Assembly (NCBI RefSeq): GCF_009720365.1 | Contig: NZ_ML769312.1 | Location: 868,001-932,000 of the forward strand | Direction: 5' to 3' | DNA from: Catellatospora paridis | Lineage (GTDB): Bacteria > Actinomycetota > Actinomycetes > Mycobacteriales > Micromonosporaceae | DNA: 64,000 bases | Shown: one piece after another, positions 56,847 to 64,000 of the stretch | Numbering within the stretch: the stretch's first letter is position 1 | Layout of the letters: the number at the start of each line of letters is the position of its first letter | Made by a program: the position numbers and the translations under genes | Notes under the pieces: generated by a model | Told to the model about the DNA's origin: nothing | The model's database searches: none | The model's input: only the letters and a program-made list of their open reading frames with translations

Positions 56847-57518
56847 ATGGGGACTGGAACGACTGCCGCGTACGACGCGCACGCCGACTGGTACAACGAC
56901 TTCATGTCCCCGGCCGCGGGTGACTACCTGCGCCGGGTGCACGCCACTCTCGGTGATCTGCTCGGTCCCGGTGACGGTGTCTGCCTCGACGTCTGCTGCG
57001 GCACCGGTGCACACGCGCCCGCCGTCGCGGGTCTGGGCTGGACCCCGATCGGCGTCGACCTGTCCACCGGGCAACTGCGCCACGCCATGCACCGGCTGCC
57101 GGTCGTGGTCGCCGACGCGGCACGACTGCCGTTCGCCGACGCCACCATGCCCGCCGCGGTATGCGTACTGGCCAGCACCGACGTGCCCGACTACGGTGCG
57201 GTCATCGCCGACATCGGACGGGTGCTGCGGCCCGGTGGCCGGTTCGTGCACCTGGGCGTGCACCCGTGCTTCATCGGCGCGTTCGCCGACTGGAGCGACA
57301 GACCACGGGTCGTCGTCGACGAACGGTACGGCGAGCGCCAGCACACGTTCGAGACCTGGAACGCCCACGGCGTACGCGCCCGCGTGGGCGGCTGGCACAT
57401 CCCGCTGGCCGACCTGCTCAACGCGACAATGGCCGCCGGCCTGCGCCTGGAGCGGACGGCCGAATCGGGCGGCAGCGCCGTGCCGGACCTGTTCGGCTTC
57501 GCCGCCGTCAAGGACTGA
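56847..57518 (+). CDS. Class I SAM-dependent methyltransferase
   Basis: 223 residues. SAM-binding 'VCLDVCCGTGAHAPAVAGLG' then 'TPIGVDLSTGQLRHAMHRL', 'VVADAARLPFADATMPAAVC' and 'DIGRVLRPGGRFVHLGVHPC'. This is the ubiE/methyltransf_11 group; substrate unknown. An inverted overlapping small gene and a riboswitch follow. It may share a transcript with the M19 operon (56-nt gap) but no evidence beyond proximity. Confidence 0.85.
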   Translation: MGTGTTAAYDAHADWYNDFMSPAAGDYLRRVHATLGDLLGPGDGVCLDVCCGTGAHAPAVAGLGWTPIGVDLSTGQLRHAMHRLPVVVADAARLPFADATMPAAVCVLASTDVPDYGAVIADIGRVLRPGGRFVHLGVHPCFIGAFADWSDRPRVVVDERYGERQHTFETWNAHGVRARVGGWHIPLADLLNATMAAGLRLERTAESGGSAVPDLFGFAAVKD

Positions 57519-57527
57519 TCCCGCGGG

Positions 57528-57638
57528 TCAGCGGTGGCGCAGCCGGCCGTCACCGGGACCGCCGGCCGGACCCATCAGCGCCAGCCCGGCGACGATCCCG
57601 CACGCCAGCAGCAACAAGGTGATCATGAATTCGATCAT
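57528..57638 (-). CDS. Small single-span membrane protein (36 aa)
   Basis: ATG 57638 with GGAGGAGG about 8 nt upstream; product 36 residues, hydrophobic from about residue 4 to 22 (EFMITLLLLACGIVAGLALM) followed by a Gly/Pro/Arg tail. A longer in-frame reading to 57716 lacks a signal. The strong Shine-Dalgarno and clean single membrane segment suggest a genuine micro-protein; there is no homologue I recognise. It is antisense-adjacent to the methyltransferase and faces away from the riboswitch. Confidence 0.4.
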   Translation of the reverse strand: MIEFMITLLLLACGIVAGLALMGPAGGPGDGRLRHR

Positions 57639-57759
57639 CGTCGGCGCCTCCTCCGCAGCGACGTCTCCCTCCACGATCACCGGCGCGCCCGGCCCCGGCA
57701 AGCACACCGGCAACACCCGTCACCCTCAGCAAACTCACAGGTCCGAGCGGTAATCTACC

Positions 57760-57870
57760 CGTTCGAGGGGAGTACCTCAGCAGATCGCTCCGGTCATTAC
57801 GGTCGGCCATCCGGCCCCGGACGGTCGCCCGCGTCACGCGGGTGAGGGAGACCTCAGACGTCAACGTCTG
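57760..57870 (+). promoter_or_regulatory. yybP-ykoY manganese riboswitch and adjoining hairpin
   Basis: The leader of the TerC gene shows the conserved yybP-ykoY elements: GAGGGGAGTACC at 57765-57776 and the matching GGGAGACCTC at 57846-57855, which close the outer stem, with internal GC-rich arms between. Directly after it lies a stem CAGACGT-CA-ACGTCTG (57855-57870) immediately before Shine-Dalgarno GGAG (57870-57873), a plausible expression platform that could hide the ribosome site. This riboswitch senses Mn2+ and commonly controls TerC/YkoY-type transporters. Confidence 0.75.
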
Positions 57871-57880
57871 GAGTCTCCGC

Positions 57881-58936
57881 ATGCCTGCCGAAACCGCTGC
57901 CGCTTCGCTGACCACCATCGGCACCCCGTGGCTCTGGGCCGTCACGATCCTGGTCCTGCTCGGGCTGCTCGCGGTCGACTTCGTGATCACCCGCCGCCCG
58001 CACGCGGTGAGCATGCGCGAGGCGATCGGCTGGACCGTCTTCTACCTCGCGCTGCCGGTCGCCTTCGGCTTCTTCGTGTGGTCGCGCTTCGGCGGCACAC
58101 CCGCGGTCGAGTTCTTCACCGGGTACGTCGTCGAGAAGTCCCTGTCGGTCGACAACCTGTTCGTGTTCATGCTGCTGCTGGCCGCGTTCGCGGTGCCCGC
58201 GCAGCTCGCCCAGCGGGTGCTGCTGTACGGCATCGTCGGCGCCCTCGTGCTGCGCGCGGTGTTCATCGCGGCCGGAGCCGCCGTCCTGCAGACCGGCACC
58301 TGGGCGTTCGTGCTGTTCGGCGCCGTGCTGCTGGTCACCGCGGTCAAGGTGCTGCGCGACGCGCTGCGCGGCGGTCCGCACGAGCTCGACATCGACCAGA
58401 TGCGCAGCGTACGGCTGCTGCGCCGGTTCATGCCGGTCACCGAGGAATACCACGGCTCGCGCCTGACGGTCCGCCGCGACGGCGTACGCGCGCTGACCCC
58501 GATGGCCCTGGTCGTCGCCGCGGTCTTCATGACCGACGTGGTGTTCGCCGTCGACTCGGTGCCCGCCGTGTACGGCGTCACCGAAGACCCCTACCTCGTC
58601 TTCGCCACCAACGCCTTCGCCCTGCTCGGCCTGCGCGCGCTGTACTTCGTGCTGCACAACGCGCTGAGCAGCCTGCGCTACCTCAACCACGGCCTGGCGC
58701 TGATCCTCGCGTTCATCGGCGTCAAGCTGGTGCTGCACTGGGCGCACGGGGTCTGGCCGGTGCTGCCCGAGGTGCCGACGCTGCTGTCCCTGGCAGTCAT
58801 CATCGCGGTGCTGGTCACCGTCACCGTGGCGAGCCTGGCCGCCAACCGGCGCGACGCCCGCGCGCTCGCGGCCGCGGCGCTGGACGAGAACAGCGAGACC
58901 CGCTCCCCCGCGACGTCCGCCGGCGCGAGCCACTGA
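57881..58936 (+). CDS. TerC family integral membrane protein
   Basis: 351 residues from ATG 57881 (GGAG 7 nt upstream); a frame opening at 57842 runs inside the riboswitch and is rejected. About nine hydrophobic spans, with TerC signatures 'FFTGYVVEKSLSVDNLFVFM', 'VFMTDVVFAVDSVPAVYGVT' (DSVPA) and 'LGLRALYFVLHNALSSLRYL'. TerC/YkoY proteins are implicated in manganese export or metalation of secreted proteins and tellurite resistance; the Mn riboswitch upstream supports a manganese role. Confidence 0.92.
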   Translation: MPAETAAASLTTIGTPWLWAVTILVLLGLLAVDFVITRRPHAVSMREAIGWTVFYLALPVAFGFFVWSRFGGTPAVEFFTGYVVEKSLSVDNLFVFMLLLAAFAVPAQLAQRVLLYGIVGALVLRAVFIAAGAAVLQTGTWAFVLFGAVLLVTAVKVLRDALRGGPHELDIDQMRSVRLLRRFMPVTEEYHGSRLTVRRDGVRALTPMALVVAAVFMTDVVFAVDSVPAVYGVTEDPYLVFATNAFALLGLRALYFVLHNALSSLRYLNHGLALILAFIGVKLVLHWAHGVWPVLPEVPTLLSLAVIIAVLVTVTVASLAANRRDARALAAAALDENSETRSPATSAGASH

Positions 58937-58987
58937 GCCTGCGCGAGCGGTCGGTGCCGCCGCGAGCCTGGACCCGGCGGACCGCGG

Positions 58988-59539
58988 TCAGGCCGGGTCC
59001 GGGCCACCGGACGCGAACAGGTCGCCCTGGTCTGCTGCCGCGAGATCGATGCCGCTGTGCGCGGGCGCGGGTCTGGCCGCGACCGGAGCCGAGAACAGCC
59101 GCCGCCCCGACGCGTCCTTGCGGCCGGTGACCTCGCAGGTCACCAGCCGCACAGGCCCGTCGGGGGCGGTGAACGGACCGGCTCCCCAGCGCAGCCAGAC
59201 CGCGACTCGGCCCTCGGCGGCCTCGGCGGTCAGCTTCTCCAGGGTGCGGCGGCGCTCCGACTGGTCGATCTCGACCACGATCGGCGGCTCATCGGCGCGG
59301 GCGACTCCCACGTCGACCCAGGAGTGTCGGTCCTCGTACGGCGGCGGCAGCTTGACCACGCTGCGGGCCCGACGGTAGACCCGCCAGCCCTGCGCCATCC
59401 CCCACGCCAGCACGGCCTCGGTCAGCGCCTCGGTGACCTGATCGGCGTCACGGTCCGTGAACTCCACCGTCGCGAGCCACGCCTGCAGGGAGCCCGCGAC
59501 CCTGTCCGCGTCATCCACTGCGCCGCTTCCCACCGGCAC
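58988..59539 (-). CDS. Hypothetical protein with possible nuclease-like core
   Basis: 183 residues, soluble. The central block reads 'DRHSWVDVGVARADEPPIVV', then 'EIDQSERRRTLEKL' and 'GRVAVWLRWGAGPF', which recalls the D-(x)n-E-x-K layout of PD-(D/E)xK nucleases but with Asp where the Lys should be. The resemblance is by eye only. C-terminal tail is Pro/Ala-rich. It stands between TerC and a degraded region. Confidence 0.5.
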   Translation of the reverse strand: MPVGSGAVDDADRVAGSLQAWLATVEFTDRDADQVTEALTEAVLAWGMAQGWRVYRRARSVVKLPPPYEDRHSWVDVGVARADEPPIVVEIDQSERRRTLEKLTAEAAEGRVAVWLRWGAGPFTAPDGPVRLVTCEVTGRKDASGRRLFSAPVAARPAPAHSGIDLAAADQGDLFASGGPDPA

Positions 59540-59603
59540 ACCTTAACCAACGGACGATCCCGACTGGCTGCTGCGGGCGGCGGGCGGGGATGCGAACGGC
59601 GGC

Positions 59604-59824
59604 GTGTGTGTGAGCCCCACCGCGATCAGGATCCGCCTGTTCTGGAAGACGCACACCGTGCCCTGGACCGAGGTCATGAACATCGACCACACTCCGCGCG
59701 GCTATCACGGCCACGAGACGATCCGGCTCGTGCGGCGCGGGTGGGTCATCATCGTCACCCCGATCCGTCGCGGGCCACCGGGCATCTTGCGGCCGTCCCA
59801 CGCCTGGCTGAGCCGGGCCGACCG
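59604..59824 (+). pseudogene. Possible remnant of a PH-domain-like protein
   Basis: The frame from 59604 encodes 'IRIRLFWKTHTVPWTEVMNI' and 'HETIRLVRRGWVIIVTPIRR', protein-like text unlike the surrounding Arg-rich shadow frames and similar in style to bacterial PH-domain (membrane-associated) proteins. The frame then continues antisense through the DUF5997 gene without a stop until 60236, so a normal C-terminus is absent. It may be a truncated gene or a very short real one. Confidence 0.3.
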
Positions 59825-60298
59825 TCAGCGGCGCGGGGACCGGCCGCCCCGGCTCGTCGGGCTCTGGCGGCGCGCGGGCTTGGCCGGCTTGGCGGGTTTG
59901 GCCGGCACGGTGACCTTGTCGGTCGCGTCCTGCTGGCGTTCCTGCAGCCGCCGCTGCTCGCGCTGCGTCTCGGCGTGGGTCGCGCGCTCGCGGACCAGCC
60001 ACTCCGGCGGGTTGGCGGCCAGATCCGCGATCTGGGCGGTGGTCAGCGCCTCGGTCATGCCCGCACGGGCCAGCCCGCTGTTGGAGATCCGCAGCCGCGC
60101 GGCGACCACGTTGCGCGGGTGGGGACCCTCGCGGCGCAGGTCGGACAGCCATTGCGGAGGGTTGCGCTGCAGCTCGTCGAGGTCCTCGCGCGATACCAAG
60201 CTCTCCTGGAACTCCTGCGGCGTCGCAGGCAGGTAGATGTCGAGCTTCAGCGCCGCCGTGGCGGGCTTCATCAGCTGGGACTTCTTCGGCTTGGTCAC
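59825..60298 (-). CDS. DUF5997 family protein
   Basis: 157 residues. The N-terminus 'MTKPKKSQLMKPATAALKLD' and 'QRNPPQWLSDLRREGPHPRN' match the DUF5997 family of actinobacteria. The middle contains 'SNSGLARAGMTEALTTAQIA', and the C-terminal ~35 residues are a Lys/Pro/Ala/Arg tail. Function unknown. It is divergent from a LysR-effector-domain gene, a pairing that recurs in actinobacteria; a perfect 25-bp palindrome lies between. Confidence 0.82.
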   Translation of the reverse strand: MTKPKKSQLMKPATAALKLDIYLPATPQEFQESLVSREDLDELQRNPPQWLSDLRREGPHPRNVVAARLRISNSGLARAGMTEALTTAQIADLAANPPEWLVRERATHAETQREQRRLQERQQDATDKVTVPAKPAKPAKPARRQSPTSRGGRSPRR

Positions 60299-60355
60299 CG
60301 CCTCAGCCTAGCGGCCGGGCCGCCGGCCGGGCCGCTCGCCCCTGGCCGGGGTGCC

Positions 60356-60380
60356 GCCTGTCACCGGGCCGGTGACAGGC
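60356..60380. promoter_or_regulatory. Perfect 25-bp palindrome in divergent region
   Basis: Arms 60356-60367 (GCCTGTCACCGG) and 60369-60380 are exact complements around one central G. It lies 58 nt upstream of the DUF5997 start and 85 nt upstream of the LysR-effector-domain gene start. It could be a shared operator or a hairpin. Confidence 0.6.
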
Positions 60381-60388
60381 CTACCGGT

Positions 60389-60402
60389 AACCTGACCAGG
60401 TT
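60389..60402. promoter_or_regulatory. Second dyad AACCTG-AC-CAGGTT
   Basis: Perfect 6-bp arms with 2-nt centre (60389-60402), 9 nt after the 25-bp palindrome and 63 nt before the LysR-effector-domain gene. A second regulator site or part of the promoter. Confidence 0.4.
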
Positions 60403-60464
60403 GCGCATGAGATCAGCGCGGCCTGATCGCCGGTGCCCGACCGGTCGACGCTCCGGAGGTTACC

Positions 60465-61217
60465 GTGCCCGATGATCACCCTCCTGTGACGTTCCGCCTG
60501 CTGGTCGTCCCCGGAGTAACCATGGACAAGTGGAGCCGGGTCTGGTCCGAGCGGCAGCCCGAGGTGGCCCTGGAGGTGGTCCCGGTGGAGGCCGCGCAAG
60601 CCGCCGCGCTGCTGGTCGCCGAGGCCGACGCCGGGTTGCTCCGGCTGCCCGCCGACCAGGACGCCTTCCACGCCATCCCGCTGTACACCGAGACGACGGT
60701 CGTCGTGGTGCCGCGCGAGCACCTGCTCGCCGCCGCCGACGAGGTGACGCTCGCGGATCTGGCGGACGAGACGCTGCTGCTGCCAGAGGACGACGTGATC
60801 GGCTGGCCCGACCCGTCGGTCGTGCCCGGCACGGTGGCCGCGCACCGGCCCGCCACCACGGCCGAGGCGGTCGAGCTCGTGGCCGCCGAGGTCGGCGTGC
60901 TCGTGGTGCCGCAGTCCCTGGCCCGCGCGCACCACCGCCGCGACCTCACCTATCGCGTGCTCACCGACGCCCCGGCCTCGTCCGTGGGGCTGGTGTGGTC
61001 CCGTGACCGGTACACCGACCTGGTCGAGGAGATGATCGGCGTCGTCCGCGGCCGGACCGCGAACAGCACCCGCGGCCGGGCCCCGACCCCTGCCGAACCG
61101 CGCCCGGCAACGTCCGCGCGTAAACCGGCCGAGGGCGCGAACCGCGGCAAGCCCGCGCCCGGGCGCACGGGCGCGCGCCGCACCGGCGGCACTCCGCCGA
61201 AGCGGCGGGGCCGCTGA
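60465..61217 (+). CDS. LysR-type effector-binding domain protein without DNA-binding domain
   Basis: 250 residues. Residues ~5-190 match the periplasmic-binding-like effector domain of LysR regulators ('FRLLVVPGVTMDKWSRVWSE', 'ADAGLLRLPADQDAFHAIPL', 'DEVTLADLADETLLLPEDD', 'AVELVAAEVGVLVVPQSLAR'). The N-terminal helix-turn-helix is absent, and the last ~60 residues are a Pro/Arg/Lys-rich tail. Such stand-alone LysR effector domains occur next to DUF5997 genes; they may bind a small molecule and act through another protein. The Shine-Dalgarno is weak ('GGAGG' at 60451-60455). Confidence 0.8.
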   Translation: MPDDHPPVTFRLLVVPGVTMDKWSRVWSERQPEVALEVVPVEAAQAAALLVAEADAGLLRLPADQDAFHAIPLYTETTVVVVPREHLLAAADEVTLADLADETLLLPEDDVIGWPDPSVVPGTVAAHRPATTAEAVELVAAEVGVLVVPQSLARAHHRRDLTYRVLTDAPASSVGLVWSRDRYTDLVEEMIGVVRGRTANSTRGRAPTPAEPRPATSARKPAEGANRGKPAPGRTGARRTGGTPPKRRGR

Positions 61218-61328
61218 CCGCGCGCCAAAGCAGCGGTGCGACGCTGTCGTCTACCCGGTGTCCCGATCGGTGGCCGTGCCCGACCCGCCCGGCCGACGGG
61301 CGCGCCGCGCGTCAGGCATGATCACGAA

Positions 61329-62546
61329 GTGAGTTCTACCGGGACCCCGATCCGCCTGTCCGTGCTCGCCCTGTCCTACTTCGCGTTCATCAGCCTGGGG
61401 CTGCCCGACGGCCTGCTCGGCGTGGCCTGGCCGTCGATGAGCGCCGACCTGGACGTGCCCCGGGAGACGATCGGCCTGCTGCTGATCCCGTCCACCTGCG
61501 GATACCTGATCTCCAGCGTGACGGCCGGGTTCGTGCTGTCCAAACTCGGCGTCGGCCGCCTGCTGGCCGGCAGCACGGCACTGGCCAGCCTGGCGCTGTT
61601 CGGATACGCGGTGTCGCCCGCGTTCGCGTTCACCATGGCCGCGGCGCTGTTCGCCGGTTTCGCGGGCGGCGCGATCGACGCGGGCCTCAACGCGTACGCC
61701 GCGTCGGCGTTCGGGCCCCGGCACATGAACTGGCTGCACGCGTTCTTCGGGCTGGGTGTCGCGATGGGTCCGCTCATCATGACCGCCTCCATCCAGTACG
61801 GCGACGCCTGGCGGCCCGGTTACCTGGTGGTCGCGTCCGGGCAGGCGGTGCTCGCCGTGGCGTTCGTGCTCACCGCCCGGCAGTGGGCGCAGCGGCCGGT
61901 TCCCGAGCACGCGGCCCACGAGGCGCAGGCCGGGCCGATCCGGGCGCGGGACACGCTCAAGCTGCCCGCGGTGTGGTTCAGCGTGCTGACCATCGCCGTG
62001 TACGTCGCGCTGGAGGTCGGCGCCGGCCTGTTCGCGTACCAGCTGCTCACCGAGGGCCGGGGCATGAGCGACGCGGTCGCGGGCGTCTGCGTGTCGCTGT
62101 ACTGGGGCAGCCTGTTCGTGGGCCGGGTGCTGCAGGGCTTCGCGGCGCACCGGTTCCTGCCGGGCCAGACCGTCGTGTGGTCGATCGGCGGCATGGCGGC
62201 CGGAGCGGTGCTGGTCGCGATCCCCGGTCCGGGCTGGCTGGCCGCGTTCGGGTTCATGGTGATCGGTTTCGCCGCGGCCGCGGTGTTCCCGCTGTTCACG
62301 CTGTTGACGGCGGAGCGGGTCGGCGCCGCGCACGCCGACCGGACCATCGGCCTGCAGATGGCGGGCGCGGGGCTGGGCGGCTCGATCATCCCCGCGATAA
62401 TCGGCGTGGTGCTGGGCACGTGGGGCGTCAACGCGCTCGGCCTCAGCCTCGTCGTGCTAGCCGCCGCCCTGATCGTCGCGTACCTGGCCGCGACCCGCAC
62501 CCGGCATTCCCCGGCCGAACGGGTGACCGGCATCGCGGGGACGTGA
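61329..62546 (+). CDS. MFS transporter
   Basis: 405 residues from GTG 61329; the frame opens at 61236 but the added N-terminus is Arg-rich and not membrane-like. Twelve hydrophobic spans. 'SLGLPDGLLGVAWPSMSADL' in the first helix and 'GFAGGAIDAGLNAYAASAFG', 'NWLHAFFGLGVAMGPLIMTA' are the signature of the fucose-permease-like MFS branch. It is likely a sugar or metabolite transporter; substrate unknown. The DUF1304 gene follows 9 nt downstream. Confidence 0.88.
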   Translation: MSSTGTPIRLSVLALSYFAFISLGLPDGLLGVAWPSMSADLDVPRETIGLLLIPSTCGYLISSVTAGFVLSKLGVGRLLAGSTALASLALFGYAVSPAFAFTMAAALFAGFAGGAIDAGLNAYAASAFGPRHMNWLHAFFGLGVAMGPLIMTASIQYGDAWRPGYLVVASGQAVLAVAFVLTARQWAQRPVPEHAAHEAQAGPIRARDTLKLPAVWFSVLTIAVYVALEVGAGLFAYQLLTEGRGMSDAVAGVCVSLYWGSLFVGRVLQGFAAHRFLPGQTVVWSIGGMAAGAVLVAIPGPGWLAAFGFMVIGFAAAAVFPLFTLLTAERVGAAHADRTIGLQMAGAGLGGSIIPAIIGVVLGTWGVNALGLSLVVLAAALIVAYLAATRTRHSPAERVTGIAGT

Positions 62547-62555
62547 CCGACAATC

Positions 62556-62942
62556 ATGTCCATGAACGTGGTCGCTCAGGTGTTCGCCGTGCTCGCGGGT
62601 CTGCTGCACGTGCTCATTTTCACGATGGAGAGCGTGCTGTTCCGGCGGCCGCAGGTGCACGGCCGGTTCCGGGTCAAGCCGCAGGACCTGGCGGCGGTCC
62701 AGCCCTGGGCCTTCAACCAGGGCTTCTACAACCTGTTCCTGGCGTTGGGGGCGCTGGGCGGCGTGGTCGCCGTGCACACCGGACACGCGGCAGTCGGCGC
62801 TGCCGTGGCGCTGTTCGGCTGCGCCAGCATGCTCGGCGCGGCCGTGGTGCTGGCCGCCACCGACCGCCGGATGGCCCGGGCCGCCGCCATCCAGGGTGTG
62901 ACCCCGCTGGCCGCCCTGGTCGCGGCACTGTTCGCCGGCTGA
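62556..62942 (+). CDS. DUF1304 membrane protein
   Basis: 128 residues with four hydrophobic spans (VVAQVFAVLAGLLHVLIFTM, LALGALGGVVAVHTGHAAVG, and two more). 'FRRPQVHGRFRVKPQDLAAV' and 'PWAFNQGFYNLFLALGA' match DUF1304, small membrane proteins of unknown function. It probably shares a transcript with the MFS gene. Confidence 0.85.
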   Translation: MSMNVVAQVFAVLAGLLHVLIFTMESVLFRRPQVHGRFRVKPQDLAAVQPWAFNQGFYNLFLALGALGGVVAVHTGHAAVGAAVALFGCASMLGAAVVLAATDRRMARAAAIQGVTPLAALVAALFAG

Positions 62943-63124
62943 TCCGGGCCAGGTCAGCCGAGGTTGCGGCACCGGCGCGCCGCCGGACCGCGACACGACC
63001 GGCCGAGGCGGCGATCTGCGCAGCACACGCCCGCGAGGACGCGATCGCAGGGTACCGTCCAGGGTGGCAGTTCTGCCCGGGTAGCGTACTGATGACCCGG
63101 AATTGTCGAGCAGAAGGCGGAACA

Positions 63125-64000
63125 TTGAGCCAGGAGCCCTCAGCGGCCACGTCCGAAGAGACCGTCACCTTCGCCGACCTCGGCCTGCGGCCGGAGTTGA
63201 CGAAGGCGCTCTCGGCGCTGGGCTACGAGGAGCCGACGCCGATCCAGCGCGAGGCCATCGGCCCGCTGCTGGCAGGCCGGGACCTGCTCGGGCAGGCCGC
63301 CACCGGCACCGGCAAGACCGCCGCGTTCGCCCTGCCGGTGCTGCAGCACTGGGCCGACAGTGCCGACGGCCGCACCAGCGTCGACCCGACCGCACTGATC
63401 CTCGTGCCCACCCGCGAGCTGGCCGTGCAGGTCTCCGAGGCGGTCCATCGCTACGGCCGCGACCTCGGTGTGCGCGTGCTGCCGATCTACGGCGGGCAGC
63501 CCATCGGCCGCCAGCTGCAGACGCTGCGGCGCGGCGTCGACGTCGTGGTGGCCACGCCCGGCCGCGCGCTGGACCACATCGGCCGCGGCACGCTGCAGCT
63601 GGCCAGCCTGCGCACCGTCGTGCTCGACGAGGCCGACGAGATGCTCGACATGGGCTTCGCCGAAGACATCGAGGCGATCCTGCAGGAGACCCCGGACAGC
63701 CGGCAGACCGTGCTGTTCTCGGCGACCATGCCGTCGCGGGTGGAGGGCCTGGTCAAGCGCTACCTGCGCGACGCGGCACGGATCCAGATGGGTCGCGCCA
63801 CGCAGGCTCCGGGCGAGTCGCCCAAGGTCCGCCAGAGCGCATACGTGGTGGCCCGCGCGCACAAGCCGGCCGCGCTCGGCCGCGTCCTCGACGTGGAGGC
63901 GCCGACGGCCGCGATCGTCTTCTGCCGCACCCGCGAAGAGGTCGACCAGCTCACCGAGACCATGAACGGCCGCGGCTACCGGGCGGAGGCGCTGCACGGC
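63125..64000 (+). CDS. DEAD-box RNA helicase, N-terminal part (cut by window edge)
   Basis: 292 codons are visible, the gene continues beyond 64000. Start TTG 63125 with AAGGCGGA upstream (next in-frame codons give L-S-Q-E-P-S-A-A). All N-terminal motifs are present: Q motif 'ALGYEEPTPIQREAIGPLL', Walker A 'AATGTGKTAAFALPVL', 'ILVPTRELAVQV', 'VVATPGRALDHI', DEAD in 'RTVVLDEADEMLDMGF', 'VLFSATMP', then the start of the second RecA domain ('TAAIVFCRTREEVDQL'). CsdA/DeaD-like; it unwinds RNA in ribosome assembly or cold response. Confidence 0.9.
   Translation, partial: MSQEPSAATSEETVTFADLGLRPELTKALSALGYEEPTPIQREAIGPLLAGRDLLGQAATGTGKTAAFALPVLQHWADSADGRTSVDPTALILVPTRELAVQVSEAVHRYGRDLGVRVLPIYGGQPIGRQLQTLRRGVDVVVATPGRALDHIGRGTLQLASLRTVVLDEADEMLDMGFAEDIEAILQETPDSRQTVLFSATMPSRVEGLVKRYLRDAARIQMGRATQAPGESPKVRQSAYVVARAHKPAALGRVLDVEAPTAAIVFCRTREEVDQLTETMNGRGYRAEALHG

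Noticed and set aside
59604-60236. Full 210-codon frame as an intact gene
   Set aside because: Beyond about 59824 the frame is only the antisense of DUF5997 and turns Arg/Ser-rich; only the first part has protein-like text.
60301-60350. GC-rich GGCCG repeats before the 25-bp palindrome as a tandem repeat
   Set aside because: Irregular GGCCGG-like runs are common at this base composition and show no fixed period.

Overview
The window is high-GC (G/C-biased third codon positions), with many GTG and a few TTG starts, dense Shine-Dalgarno sequences, 4-nt ATGA/GTGA gene overlaps and long perfect hairpins without U-tracts. Its gene families (SARP/BTAD regulator, MocR, DesK-type two-component system with ABC exporter, FIST, MEDS-STAS, DUF5997, sugar ABC permeases without their own ATPase) point to a filamentous actinomycete. 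Micromonosporaceae is my best guess; this is inference from gene style, not from a marker gene. I see no rRNA, tRNA, CRISPR array, transposase or phage gene, so this looks like ordinary chromosome.

Layout. 0.1-3.3 kb: sugar ABC importer (lipoprotein plus two permeases). 3.3-8.7 kb: SUKH protein, DUF4419 protein, CDF cation exporter, membrane spermidine-synthase-like protein. 8.8-13.7 kb: a GNAT-aminotransferase fusion, then a two-gene redox/metal operon in which a multi-pass membrane protein is fused in frame to a Tat-type DyP peroxidase and followed by a cupredoxin lipoprotein. 13.8-18 kb: EamA exporter divergent from a MocR regulator, a methyltransferase and a PHB-depolymerase-like lipoprotein. 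18.1-20.8 kb: FIST sensor plus GAF-GAF-GGDEF diguanylate cyclase. 21-25 kb: secreted protein, then a large ATPase/TPR regulator with a C-terminal SARP module. 25-31.7 kb: glutathionyl-hydroquinone-reductase-like enzyme, small unknowns, NAD(P)HX dehydratase, histidine phosphatase, SDR, uracil/xanthine permease. 31.9-36.5 kb: GGDEF-EAL protein and a secreted two-discoidin beta-helix protein under a LacI-type palindrome.

36.9-38.2 kb: MEDS-STAS and HATPase partner-switching genes behind a sigma-B/F-type promoter. 38.2-42 kb: NarL/DesK two-component system divergent from an ABC exporter. 42-45.7 kb: membrane protein, a trypsin-like protein lacking catalytic His and Ser, a second PHB-depolymerase-like lipoprotein, and a PadR regulator whose two operator boxes are visible. 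45.8-51.2 kb: RtcB RNA ligase, a secreted protein, and a 941-residue protein combining MJ1316/DUF504, EEP phosphatase, 2H phosphoesterase and poly(A)-polymerase-type nucleotidyltransferase domains: an RNA end-processing and repair neighbourhood. 51.4-56.8 kb: glutathione-independent formaldehyde dehydrogenase and an IclR-controlled divergent catabolic locus (ornithine-cyclodeaminase family, amidohydrolase, M19 dipeptidase). 56.8-62.9 kb: methyltransferase, TerC protein behind a yybP-ykoY manganese riboswitch, DUF5997 divergent from a LysR-effector-domain protein across a perfect 25-bp palindrome, MFS transporter, DUF1304 protein. A DEAD-box helicase runs off the right edge.

The most distinctive items are the RNA-repair locus, the membrane/Tat-DyP fusion with a possible nested internal start, the double-degenerate trypsin-like protein, and several regulatory sites that can be read directly. 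Coordinates marked as chosen starts rest on Shine-Dalgarno spacing and neighbour overlap, not on homology searches.
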